Positions 1-5,572 of a stretch of 6,025 nucleotides of DNA are shown in pieces. Both the position numbers and the translations under genes were made by a program. Origin of the DNA: Clostridiales bacterium (GTDB lineage Bacteria > Bacillota > Clostridia > Lachnospirales > Lachnospiraceae); assembly GCA_029267975.1 (NCBI GenBank), contig JAJUHH010000199.1, forward strand, positions 1-6,025, written 5' to 3'. Each line of letters starts with the position of its first letter. The stretch's first letter is position 1. A model generated the notes under the pieces. The model had not been told where the DNA came from and searched no databases. It saw only the letters and a program-made list of their open reading frames with translations.

Positions 1-747
1 AGGAAGGGATAATAGCTGCCCCCTCCCAATCCCAGCAAGTATATTGGACATTCTGTAGTTGTAACCTATCTCCTTATGTTCATAATGTTTTTCCTTTTCT
101 CTGGCCTGGGTTGCCCAGAAGCGCAGCTTCTCTATGGCCTTTTCATCCTCCGATACCACCATACCGCCACCGGAGGTAGTTATGATTTTATTACCGTTAA
201 AGGAAAATACCCCAAAGCTGCCAAAGGTACCGGTGTACCTTCCGTAGTACTTACTTCCCAGGGATTCCGCAGCGTCCTCAATCAGCGGGACCCCATACTC
301 CTGACAGATCTCTGCAATCTCAGTTAACTTTGCAGGCGTACCATACAGGTTGACGACGATCACAGCCTTGACCTTGGGATACTCTGCAAAGGCCCGCCGA
401 AGTGCTGCAGGATCCATATTCCAGCTTTCATATTCGCTATCAATAAATACAGGGGTGGCTCCCAGATAGCGGATTGGATTGCAGCTTGCAATAAAGGTCA
501 GGGAAGAGCAAAATACGATGTCTCCTCTACCCACACCGGCATACCTGAGGGCAAGGTGGATTGCGGCAGTACCTGAGCTGACTGCAAGCCCCCTCTTGGT
601 CCCAAGATATGCTGCCAGCTCTTTTTCAAACCCATCTACGTTGGGTCCCAGCGGTGCAATCCAGTTTGTTTCAAAGGCCTCCCTGATATAGTCCATTTCA
701 CTGCCGTTCATGGTGGGTGATGATAAGTAAATGCGTTTCTTTTCCAT
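1..747 (-). CDS. DegT/DnrJ/EryC1 (PglE-type) nucleotide-sugar aminotransferase, C-terminus beyond the left edge
   Basis: A PLP-dependent sugar aminotransferase (fold type I) that would transfer an amino group from glutamate to a 4-keto nucleotide sugar in the cytoplasm. The frame stays open for 249 codons to the left edge; the family is usually 370-400 residues, so about one third is missing. Visible marks are SSGTAAIHLAL at residues 57-67 (cofactor phosphate binding), EDAAESLGS at 157-165 with Asp158 placed to contact the pyridine nitrogen, FSFNGNKIITTSGGG at 181-195 with Lys187 as the expected Schiff-base lysine, and YNYRMSN at 229-235. The FNGNKIITTSGGG stretch is very like UDP-4-amino-sugar aminotransferases such as PglE. 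The ATG at 747 has GGAGG five bases upstream; an in-frame ATG at 759 lies next to that site and has none of its own. It probably acts on the product of the dehydratase at 3770-4870, though it sits in a separate transcription unit. Exact substrate and stereochemistry are not readable. Confidence 0.93.
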   Translation of the reverse strand, partial: MEKKRIYLSSPTMNGSEMDYIREAFETNWIAPLGPNVDGFEKELAAYLGTKRGLAVSSGTAAIHLALRYAGVGRGDIVFCSSLTFIASCNPIRYLGATPVFIDSEYESWNMDPAALRRAFAEYPKVKAVIVVNLYGTPAKLTEIAEICQEYGVPLIEDAAESLGSKYYGRYTGTFGSFGVFSFNGNKIITTSGGGMVVSEDEKAIEKLRFWATQAREKEKHYEHKEIGYNYRMSNILAGIGRGQLLSLP

Positions 748-752
748 AATAT

Positions 753-757
753 CCTCC
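753..757 (-). promoter_or_regulatory. Ribosome binding site of the aminotransferase gene
   Basis: GGAGG on the minus strand, five bases before the ATG at 747. It decides that start over the in-frame ATG at 759, which directly abuts this motif. Confidence 0.75.
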
Positions 758-771
758 ATGCTGTCAATGCA

Positions 772-796
772 GTGCAAAATTGTTATCCTTTCACAC
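772..796 (-). promoter_or_regulatory. lac-operator-like imperfect inverted repeat upstream of the aminotransferase gene
   Basis: On the minus strand, positions 796-777 read GTGTGAAAGGATAACAATTT. This matches the core of the E. coli lac operator (TTGTGAGCGGATAACAATTT) at 17 of 20 positions. The wider 25 bases form an imperfect inverted repeat with outer arms GTGTGAAA and TTTTGCAC (6 of 8 positions pair). It lies 25-49 bases upstream of the start codon and just downstream of the candidate promoter, where a repressor could act. No regulator gene is in the window, so binding by a LacI-family protein is only inferred and the match may be chance. Confidence 0.25.
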
Positions 797-823
797 TAAG
801 CTGATATAACATCACTTAAGATT

Positions 824-851
824 ATTCTATTCCGCTTGCTGCCGCTGTGAC
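824..851 (-). promoter_or_regulatory. Candidate sigma-A-type promoter for the aminotransferase unit
   Basis: On the minus strand, a -35-like GTCACA (851-846, four of six consensus bases) is followed after 16 bases by a -10-like TAGAAT (829-824, five of six). Transcription would begin near 817 and give a leader of about 70 bases. Support is moderate at best: the region is AT-rich and other -10-like hexamers occur. A promoter is needed here because the upstream neighbour points the other way. Confidence 0.3.
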
Positions 852-975
852 ATAACTCCAGGCATAAATTATCAAAATATTCTTAAATTCCTTCCAGACC
901 GAACATTTTCGACATTTTTCTGTAACCAGTAGTCCCTACTCGTCATAAAATAATTATGGAATTATATAGAAAAGC

Positions 976-983
976 AAAGGAGG
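976..983 (+). promoter_or_regulatory. Strong ribosome binding site of the small membrane protein gene
   Basis: AAAGGAGG ends six bases before the ATG at 990. This near-perfect Shine-Dalgarno site is the main evidence that the short reading frame is a translated gene and fixes its start. Confidence 0.85.
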
Positions 984-989
984 CTTTTT

Positions 990-1301
990 ATGGACTTTAT
1001 AATGTTCTTCTTAATTTTGATCGTACCCGGCTTACTTGGCGCGTTGGCCTTCAGCATAGCTGCACGCCTACGGACAGAGATTGATATCTATACTGCCTTG
1101 ATCATCGATTTGGTTACCTTTACCATCATGATCACAGGCTTATACTTCCTGAAAGACATCTGTACCGTATCGGAGCTAATGGTGTACTTTGGCTGCCTGA
1201 GCTTTATCAGAAGGTACATTCTGTTAAGTACGGCGATTGCCATCGTCATTGGTGTAATTGCCGGATTGGTACGAAGATTATTCTTCTGGATTAGAAGATA
1301 A
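990..1301 (+). CDS. Small three-helix membrane protein of unknown function
   Basis: Not assigned to a named family. The 103-residue product is very hydrophobic, with likely membrane segments at about residues 4-24, 33-54 and 76-95. Basic residues fall in the first loop (RLR, 26-28), before helix 3 (Arg74-Arg75) and at the end (RRLFFWIRR, 95-103). This fits an N-terminus outside and C-terminus inside the cell. There is no cleavable signal peptide, catalytic motif or lipobox. Reality is supported by the AAAGGAGG site six bases upstream and a hairpin terminator 15 bases after the stop. It is transcribed towards the polysaccharide operon and is the only plus-strand gene here. An envelope role is guessed from location only. 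The opposite-strand frame over the same stretch is rejected. Confidence 0.82.
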   Translation: MDFIMFFLILIVPGLLGALAFSIAARLRTEIDIYTALIIDLVTFTIMITGLYFLKDICTVSELMVYFGCLSFIRRYILLSTAIAIVIGVIAGLVRRLFFWIRR

Positions 1302-1315
1302 GAAACACAGCCTGG

Positions 1316-1351
1316 AAAAAGTGGGGCACTTCGCAGTGCACCCACTTTTTT
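1316..1351. terminator. Bidirectional Rho-independent terminator between convergent genes
   Basis: The arm AAAAAGTGGG (1316-1325) pairs perfectly with CCCACTTTTT (1341-1350). Inside it GCACT (1326-1330) pairs with AGTGC (1335-1339) around a TCGC loop, with A1340 bulged. The stem is followed by a T run when read in either direction, so it can end both the small membrane protein gene (stop at 1301) and the minus-strand operon (stop at 1368). It marks the operon's end before the aminotransferase unit. Confidence 0.92.
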
Positions 1352-1367
1352 ATCGTAATGCTGCATA

Positions 1368-2687
1368 TTATAAGCTCCAATAGTGATACCCTAAGGCTTC
1401 ATAGGTTTTACGGTCGAAGATCCCTTTGACATCCAGAAGTACTCTGCTCCTGCTTTCCTCTGCCGGATATAAGCTCCTGATCTTCTCAGGGGTCAGGCTG
1501 CAATATTGCTCATGTGCTACCGTGATCACCAGGGCATCCATATTCTTAATTTCATCAAGCGAAGTTAATGTAATTTTGTATTCCTCCTGGGTTTCCTTGG
1601 TATCAGCCAAGGGATCCGATACCAAGGGATCGATTCCATATTCCCTCAATTCCTTTATCATATCAATGACCCTGGTATTTCTGGTATCTGGACAATTCTC
1701 CTTAAAGGTTATTCCAAGAACAGCAACCTTAGCCTGCTTTACAGGCAGATCCGCAGCGATCAGCTTCCTGATCAGTTGCTCTGCAATGTACTTTCCGATT
1801 CCGTCATTCACCCTTCTGCCAGCCAGGATCACCTGGGAATGATAGCCCATCTGTTCTGCCTTATAAGTAAGGTAATAGGGGTCCACGCCTATGCAATGTC
1901 CTCCCACCAGACCAGGGGTAAAGTTTAAAAAGTTCCATTTTGTCTTGGCGGCTTCCAGCACCTTCCTGGTATCAATACCCATCTTATGAAAGATCATGGA
2001 AAGCTCGTTCATAAATGCGATATTGATATCCCTCTGGGCATTCTCAATGGCCTTAGCCGCTTCAGCTATTTTAATATTCTCCACTCTGCATACCCCTGCT
2101 TCGATTACCAGCTCATATACCTTTGCAATCAGCTCCAAAGCCTCCTCATCACAGCCAGATACCAGCTTAACAATGTTCTCCAGCCTGTGTTTTTTATCAC
2201 TGGGGTTAATTCTCTCCGGAGAATATCCAACCTTGAAGTCAGTCCCACATCGCATGCCCGATTCTCTTTCCAGAATTGGGATGCAGATCTCCTCGGTCAC
2301 GCCTGGATAGACGGTGGATTCATATACGACAACAGCTCCTTTTTTCAGATTTCTGCCCACAGTCTTACTGGCGGCCTCCACCGGAGTCAGATCAGGGGTA
2401 TGATCCTCATGAATGGGAGTCGGTACTGCAATAATGTAAAAGGCTGCTTCCTTTAATTTTTTCTCCTGGGATGTAAACTCAACGGAGCTTTCCCTTAACC
2501 GGTCATCTCCAACCTCACCGGTAGGATCAATTCCCTTTTTATAGGATGCGATTTTTTCTTTATTAATATCATAACCGATGACCCTGGCTTTTTTTGAGAA
2601 TGCGATTGCAATTGGCAGACCAACATAGCCAAGACCGATCAGTGCGATTTTCTCTTTTCTTTCTATAATATCCTCATATAAACTCAT
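1368..2687 (-). CDS. UDP-N-acetylhexosamine 6-dehydrogenase (TviB/WbpO-like nucleotide sugar dehydrogenase)
   Basis: A cytoplasmic NAD-dependent enzyme that oxidises C6 of a UDP-sugar in two steps to the uronic acid. The 439-residue length is full for the family. Domains in order are an N-terminal Rossmann domain with GLGYVGLP (18-25), AVPTP (87-91) and YESTVYPG (122-129); a central helical domain with EAAKAIEN (209-216); the catalytic loop GGHCIGVDPYYL (262-273) with Cys265 as nucleophile; and a C-terminal UDP-binding domain with GITFKENCPDTRN (325-337). YSPERINPSDKKH (155-167) is characteristic of the UDP-GlcNAc/UDP-GalNAc (TviB, WbpO) branch rather than UDP-glucose dehydrogenases, so a HexNAcA product is favoured; the epimer is not readable. 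The ATG at 2687 has AAGGAG ten bases upstream, a rather long spacer. It is the last gene of the operon. Related dehydrogenases are known substrates of bacterial tyrosine kinases, and a kinase is encoded upstream here. Confidence 0.93.
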   Translation of the reverse strand: MSLYEDIIERKEKIALIGLGYVGLPIAIAFSKKARVIGYDINKEKIASYKKGIDPTGEVGDDRLRESSVEFTSQEKKLKEAAFYIIAVPTPIHEDHTPDLTPVEAASKTVGRNLKKGAVVVYESTVYPGVTEEICIPILERESGMRCGTDFKVGYSPERINPSDKKHRLENIVKLVSGCDEEALELIAKVYELVIEAGVCRVENIKIAEAAKAIENAQRDINIAFMNELSMIFHKMGIDTRKVLEAAKTKWNFLNFTPGLVGGHCIGVDPYYLTYKAEQMGYHSQVILAGRRVNDGIGKYIAEQLIRKLIAADLPVKQAKVAVLGITFKENCPDTRNTRVIDMIKELREYGIDPLVSDPLADTKETQEEYKITLTSLDEIKNMDALVITVAHEQYCSLTPEKIRSLYPAEESRSRVLLDVKGIFDRKTYEALGYHYWSL

Positions 2688-2697
2688 ATTTACTTAA

Positions 2698-2703
2698 CTC
2701 CTT
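2698..2703 (-). promoter_or_regulatory. Ribosome binding site of the dehydrogenase gene, long spacer
   Basis: AAGGAG on the minus strand ends ten bases before the ATG at 2687, longer than the usual 5-9. No better start is seen nearby, and the N-terminus leads into the Rossmann motif at the expected distance. Confidence 0.6.
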
Positions 2704-2715
2704 ACCCTAGCGTTG

Positions 2716-2753
2716 TGGGTTACCCATAGTAGAGTGGGTTACCCTCGGTAGAG
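2716..2753 (-). repeat. Two tandem 19-base direct repeats across the 3' end of the FemAB-like gene
   Basis: Units at 2735-2753 and 2716-2734 match at 16 of 19 positions; all differences lie in one central triplet (CGA versus TAT, minus strand). In the coding direction each unit starts with CTCTAC and ends with GGGTAACCCA. The first unit contains the last codons and TAA stop of the FemAB-like gene. The second repeats the same words after the stop, one frame over because 19 is not a multiple of three. A weak third GGGTAA (2709-2704) follows and runs into the dehydrogenase ribosome binding site. It looks like a local slippage duplication. Confidence 0.8.
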
Positions 2754-3773
2754 CGGGAAAAATTGTGTATCCAATTCACTCCCGCCCTCTTTTCTTATTT
2801 CAAGCAGTTTATTATATTTGCTCTGATCAAAGATCCTTTTGCCAATGTAAAAATCAACGCTTCCCTGGGGTGCAAAGCTCTTTTTAAACTGGTAGATACC
2901 ATCATCCGCACCATAGCCTCCCCCCAGAATGAAGCGTTTTAACTTCTTTTCCCTGGCCCATTTGATAATTTCATATTTCAGAAAATCATTTGGTCGAAAT
3001 GCAAAATATCTGCTGTCGGTTCCCCCAAGAAAGGAGTAGCAGTTCTCACTTCCGTATAAGACCAGCTCTGTGGAGATAACCTTGTCGTCGTGCAGGGCAT
3101 GCAAATACACATAATTTCCCTGCATGAGGTTTAATCTATCAAAAAACTCCCTGGGATAACGAAAGCTGTCCTTTGCATTGTTTCTCTGCATGGTACCCTG
3201 ATATATCTCCAAAAACTCCAGAAGTCTTCTGCCGCTAGTATCTATCTCAACCTTCAGGCCCACACTTTCAGCCCGCTTCAGATTTTTTCTAACTTTATAT
3301 TCAAAATCATGGAGAATCTCCTCCATAGACGGTGTCAGATCCCTTACAATGTTATGGGTCCTGTGTTCCAGCTCCCCCTGAAAAACATCCTGATAATTGC
3401 TATAAAGATGAAATCTTACAAATTCACTGATATAGCCTGCTTCCCGACAAAAAGTCAAATATTCCTCTTCCACCCGGCTCCTGTTCACACCTTCAAACCA
3501 AAAGCCTCCGTAACCATAAGGGGTAGATAAGTCATACCATCCCTCCGGCTCCAGTTTGCTCTGAAAATATAAGGCTTGTGCGATGTTGCGTTTCATCACT
3601 ACATTCATCGCCCTGGTATTTTGATCCTCATAGTACAAGAGCATGGGTTCCCCATCGCCCCGATGCCAAAAGGCGGAGGCATACTCATGAAGGTAACATA
3701 CATCGTAATTCTCAAAGCTTTTCACCACTTTGTTCCATTTGTCCTTCTCTTGTATGGAAATTACATGAATCAC
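2739..3773 (-). CDS. FemAB-like / GNAT-fold acyl- or aminoacyltransferase
   Basis: A 344-residue soluble protein resembling the FemAB and BioF2-like (Acetyltransf_6) group, which carries tandem GNAT folds and transfers acyl or aminoacyl groups to amino groups. FemAB enzymes use aminoacyl-tRNA. Visible features are DLSTPYGYGG (81-90), the basic segment YKVRKNLKRAE (159-169), and a C-terminal GNAT half with ISTELVLYG (233-241), FLGGTDSRYFAFRPNDFLKY (248-267) and FILGGGYGADDGIYQFKKSF (281-300). There is no signal peptide or membrane segment, and no long coiled-coil arm of classical FemA is obvious. The start is GTG at 3773, supported by AAGGAGG seven bases upstream; it overlaps the dehydratase stop as GTGA, implying translational coupling. 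Context suggests it modifies an amino sugar or glycan of this locus, but the donor (acyl-CoA or aminoacyl-tRNA) cannot be told. A peptidoglycan-bridge role is the alternative. Confidence 0.85.
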   Translation of the reverse strand: MIHVISIQEKDKWNKVVKSFENYDVCYLHEYASAFWHRGDGEPMLLYYEDQNTRAMNVVMKRNIAQALYFQSKLEPEGWYDLSTPYGYGGFWFEGVNRSRVEEEYLTFCREAGYISEFVRFHLYSNYQDVFQGELEHRTHNIVRDLTPSMEEILHDFEYKVRKNLKRAESVGLKVEIDTSGRRLLEFLEIYQGTMQRNNAKDSFRYPREFFDRLNLMQGNYVYLHALHDDKVISTELVLYGSENCYSFLGGTDSRYFAFRPNDFLKYEIIKWAREKKLKRFILGGGYGADDGIYQFKKSFAPQGSVDFYIGKRIFDQSKYNKLLEIRKEGGSELDTQFFPLYRG

Positions 3774-4870
3774 TGATTAACCTCCTTAGGATCCATATAG
3801 TTTGGAATTACCTTCTTCATAGCAGCCTTAATCTCCTGCGGTGATTTTGATCTGAGGGCTGCGGCTAGTATTTTCAGCTTTTCCTGTATCTCTTCTTTTG
3901 AAATATCACTTTGATGCTCAATAAATATCTTTTGATTCTTCGTAGCAATAAGCTCATTATTATTAATCAGCAGCTCCTCATACAGCTTCTCACCAGGACG
4001 AAGTCCCGTTTCAATGATGGGAATCTCTGTGTAAGGAACATGCCCTGACATACGAATCAAATTCTCTGCAAGATCAAGAATTTTCACCGGCTCTCCCATA
4101 TCCAGCACGTAGATCTCCGCATTACCTGCCATGGCGCCTGCCTGCAGCACCAATTGTACGGCTTCTGAGATTGTCATAAAATAACGGACAATCCTCTTAT
4201 CCGTAATGGTTACTGGTCCGCCTTGTGCAATCTGCTTCTGGAACAAGGGCAGAACCGATCCGTTGGATCCGAGAACATTACCAAATCTCACTGCAGCGAA
4301 CTCTGTTTTACTGCTGTCTTTCATACTTTGTAAAATCATTTCACAGAAACGTTTACTGGCCCCCATGACACTAGTCGGATTTACTGCCTTATCCGTTGAG
4401 ATCAGTACAAATTTATCTACCCCATATCTTGCAGCAGCATCCACCAGGTAATAGGTTCCAAAGATATTGTTGCGGATTGCTTCCTCCGGACAATCCTCCA
4501 TGAGGGGTACATGCTTGTGTGCCGCAGCATGGAAGATAATATTGGGCCGATGTCGCTCCATAAGCTGATTCATCTTCATTCTGTCCCTCACCGAAGCGAT
4601 CTCCACCTTGAGATTCAACTTCTCTCCGTAACGAAGCAAAAGCTCCTGTTGTATGTCATAAGCGTTATTCTCATAGTTATCAACTATGATCAGCTTTTCA
4701 ATTTTTATCTTTGCTATCTGTCTACATAATTCTGACCCGATGGAGCCGCCTCCGCCGGTTACCATAATAACCTTGTGTAGCAGGAAGCTCTCGATATCTT
4801 CACAACTTAAGATTACCTGGGCTCTGCCAAGCAGCTCTTCTGGTCTGATATCTTCAACATTCACTTTCAT
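3770..4870 (-). CDS. PglF/CapD-type UDP-HexNAc 4,6-dehydratase lacking the membrane domain
   Basis: An extended short-chain dehydrogenase that would convert UDP-GlcNAc (or its epimer) to a 4-keto-6-deoxy sugar, the substrate for a PglE-type aminotransferase. Features are TGGGGSIGSELCRQI (38-52) for NAD binding, HAAAHKHVPLME (114-125), STDKAVNPTSVMGASKR (158-174) with the Thr159-Asp160-Lys161 active-site triad and Met169 where classical enzymes have Tyr before Lys173, and GLRPGEKLYEEL (289-300). The Met-for-Tyr change is normal for the PglF/FlaA1 group. Long PglF/CapD proteins have about 580-620 residues with N-terminal membrane helices. Here only the 366-residue catalytic part exists, beginning at the linker (EDIRPEELLGR, 6-16). 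The gene starts six bases after the phosphatase stop, so no helix-coding remnant is left. AGGAGG lies only two bases before this ATG, so the GTG at 4864 (codon 3, eight-base spacer) could be the true start. An inverting FlaA1-type activity is possible. Confidence 0.92.
   Translation of the reverse strand: MKVNVEDIRPEELLGRAQVILSCEDIESFLLHKVIMVTGGGGSIGSELCRQIAKIKIEKLIIVDNYENNAYDIQQELLLRYGEKLNLKVEIASVRDRMKMNQLMERHRPNIIFHAAAHKHVPLMEDCPEEAIRNNIFGTYYLVDAAARYGVDKFVLISTDKAVNPTSVMGASKRFCEMILQSMKDSSKTEFAAVRFGNVLGSNGSVLPLFQKQIAQGGPVTITDKRIVRYFMTISEAVQLVLQAGAMAGNAEIYVLDMGEPVKILDLAENLIRMSGHVPYTEIPIIETGLRPGEKLYEELLINNNELIATKNQKIFIEHQSDISKEEIQEKLKILAAALRSKSPQEIKAAMKKVIPNYMDPKEVNQ
3781..3787 (-). promoter_or_regulatory. 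Ribosome binding site supporting a GTG start of the FemAB-like gene
   Basis: AAGGAGG on the minus strand, seven bases before the GTG at 3773 and inside the last codons of the dehydratase gene. It supports the GTG as the true start and shows that the two genes are coupled. Confidence 0.85.
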
Positions 4871-4872
4871 TG

Positions 4873-4878
4873 CCTCCT
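4873..4878 (-). promoter_or_regulatory. Ribosome binding site of the dehydratase gene, overlapping the phosphatase stop
   Basis: AGGAGG on the minus strand shares bases with the TAG stop of the phosphatase gene (4879-4877). It is two bases from the ATG at 4870, unusually close, but eight bases from an in-frame GTG at 4864. Either may be used; the proteins differ by two residues. Confidence 0.7.
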
Positions 4879-5572
4879 AGTTCCGAAATCTAATTCCGTT
4901 AAGAATGGAATCTGCACGATATTCCAATTGCTCAACGTAACGAATTCCTAATTTTGATTGAATCTGGTGCAGGGCCTCAAGAATCACTGGCGGACGGGTC
5001 AGGGGATTATGGCAATCACTTCCTATTACGTCGATATAATCCTTCTTTATCCACTGTAAGGCCTTAGCTTGTGTCTTGGAATCAAGAATCGTCTTTGTGT
5101 TCATCTGAAGGAGACAGCCCATTTCCTTCAATGCCTTGATGTGTTTTGTTTTCACAGGATGATAGCGCTCCACATGTGCGATAATCGGTATAATATCGTA
5201 ATAGCCCGTCAGTTGGTCCAAATCATCCAGAATTCCTTCCTGCCATTTTATATGGATGGGCAGCTCCAGCAACATATATCTGGTCCCTTGGATACACAGT
5301 CCGCTTAAGTCTGCATAATGAAATAAATACTTATGCAGAAAGGTCTCACTGGCAGGAATGAGCTTTATCCCTGCATCCTTCATCTTTTCCAAAGCCTTAG
5401 AACGCCGGATAAGAAATTCTTCCAACGAAAGCTTTGTAGGATCAAAATGGGGGGTACAAACTGCAGCCCTAACGCCTTGTTTGTACAGTTCTCTGGTCAT
5501 TTGCAGTGCCTCTTCCACATTTTTTGCACCGTCATCGATCGCAGGCAGGATATGGGTATGGAGATCAATCAT
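4877..5572 (-). CDS. cpsB: CpsB/YwqE-type PHP-domain protein-tyrosine phosphatase
   Basis: A cytoplasmic metal-dependent (typically manganese) phosphatase that removes phosphate from the tyrosine cluster of the cognate CpsD-type kinase and so resets capsule assembly. From the ATG at 5572 the protein has 231 residues, slightly under the usual 240-255. PHP metal-site motifs are complete: DLHTHILP (3-10, His5 and His7), DDGAK (13-17), TPHF (His42), SET (Glu76), AHVERY (132-137, His133 and Arg136) and GSDCHN (184-189, Asp186 and His188). The family normally starts at MIDxHxH, which is exactly the 5572 start; AGGA lies six bases upstream of it. An in-frame ATG at 5590 would add six residues but has no ribosome binding site. 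The start overlaps the kinase stop by 8 bases (ATGATTGA), so translation is probably coupled. The dehydratase gene follows after six bases. Confidence 0.93.
   Translation of the reverse strand: MIDLHTHILPAIDDGAKNVEEALQMTRELYKQGVRAAVCTPHFDPTKLSLEEFLIRRSKALEKMKDAGIKLIPASETFLHKYLFHYADLSGLCIQGTRYMLLELPIHIKWQEGILDDLDQLTGYYDIIPIIAHVERYHPVKTKHIKALKEMGCLLQMNTKTILDSKTQAKALQWIKKDYIDVIGSDCHNPLTRPPVILEALHQIQSKLGIRYVEQLEYRADSILNGIRFRN

Larger units (their letters stand above)
748..989. other. Divergent intergenic region
   Basis: These 242 bases separate the minus-strand aminotransferase gene from the plus-strand small membrane protein gene, so promoters in both directions are expected. It holds the candidate minus promoter, the lac-operator-like element, and on the plus strand a -10-like TAAAAT at 946-951 without a convincing -35. 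I see no credible gene, structured RNA or terminator in it. Confidence 0.6.

Noticed and set aside
76..691. Plus-strand open frames at 76-327 and 479-691
   Set aside because: They are antisense to the aminotransferase gene, which reads continuously with PLP-site motifs on the minus strand up to the left edge.
762..767. A perfect TTGACA on the minus strand as a -35 element
   Set aside because: A matching -10 would fall inside the aminotransferase coding sequence, leaving no leader for translation, and no -10-like hexamer is found at the right distance.
900..913. A LexA-like box around CGAACATTTTCG
   Set aside because: The right half does not match the GTTC half-site expected of Gram-positive LexA operators, and an SOS gene is not next to it.
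748..989. Riboswitch, structured leader or attenuator before the aminotransferase gene
   Set aside because: No strong hairpins followed by T runs or recognisable riboswitch core sequences were seen in this stretch.
1088..1366. Minus-strand open frame of 92 codons opposite the small membrane protein gene
   Set aside because: It starts just after the dehydrogenase stop, reads through the terminator hairpin, has no ribosome binding site and its product looks like no known protein. The plus-strand frame has a near-perfect ribosome binding site and clear membrane segments.
1426..2456. Plus-strand open frames at 1426-1842, 1986-2456 and 1996-2310
   Set aside because: They are antisense to the dehydrogenase gene, whose motifs are all intact; no ribosome binding sites or family features were seen in them.
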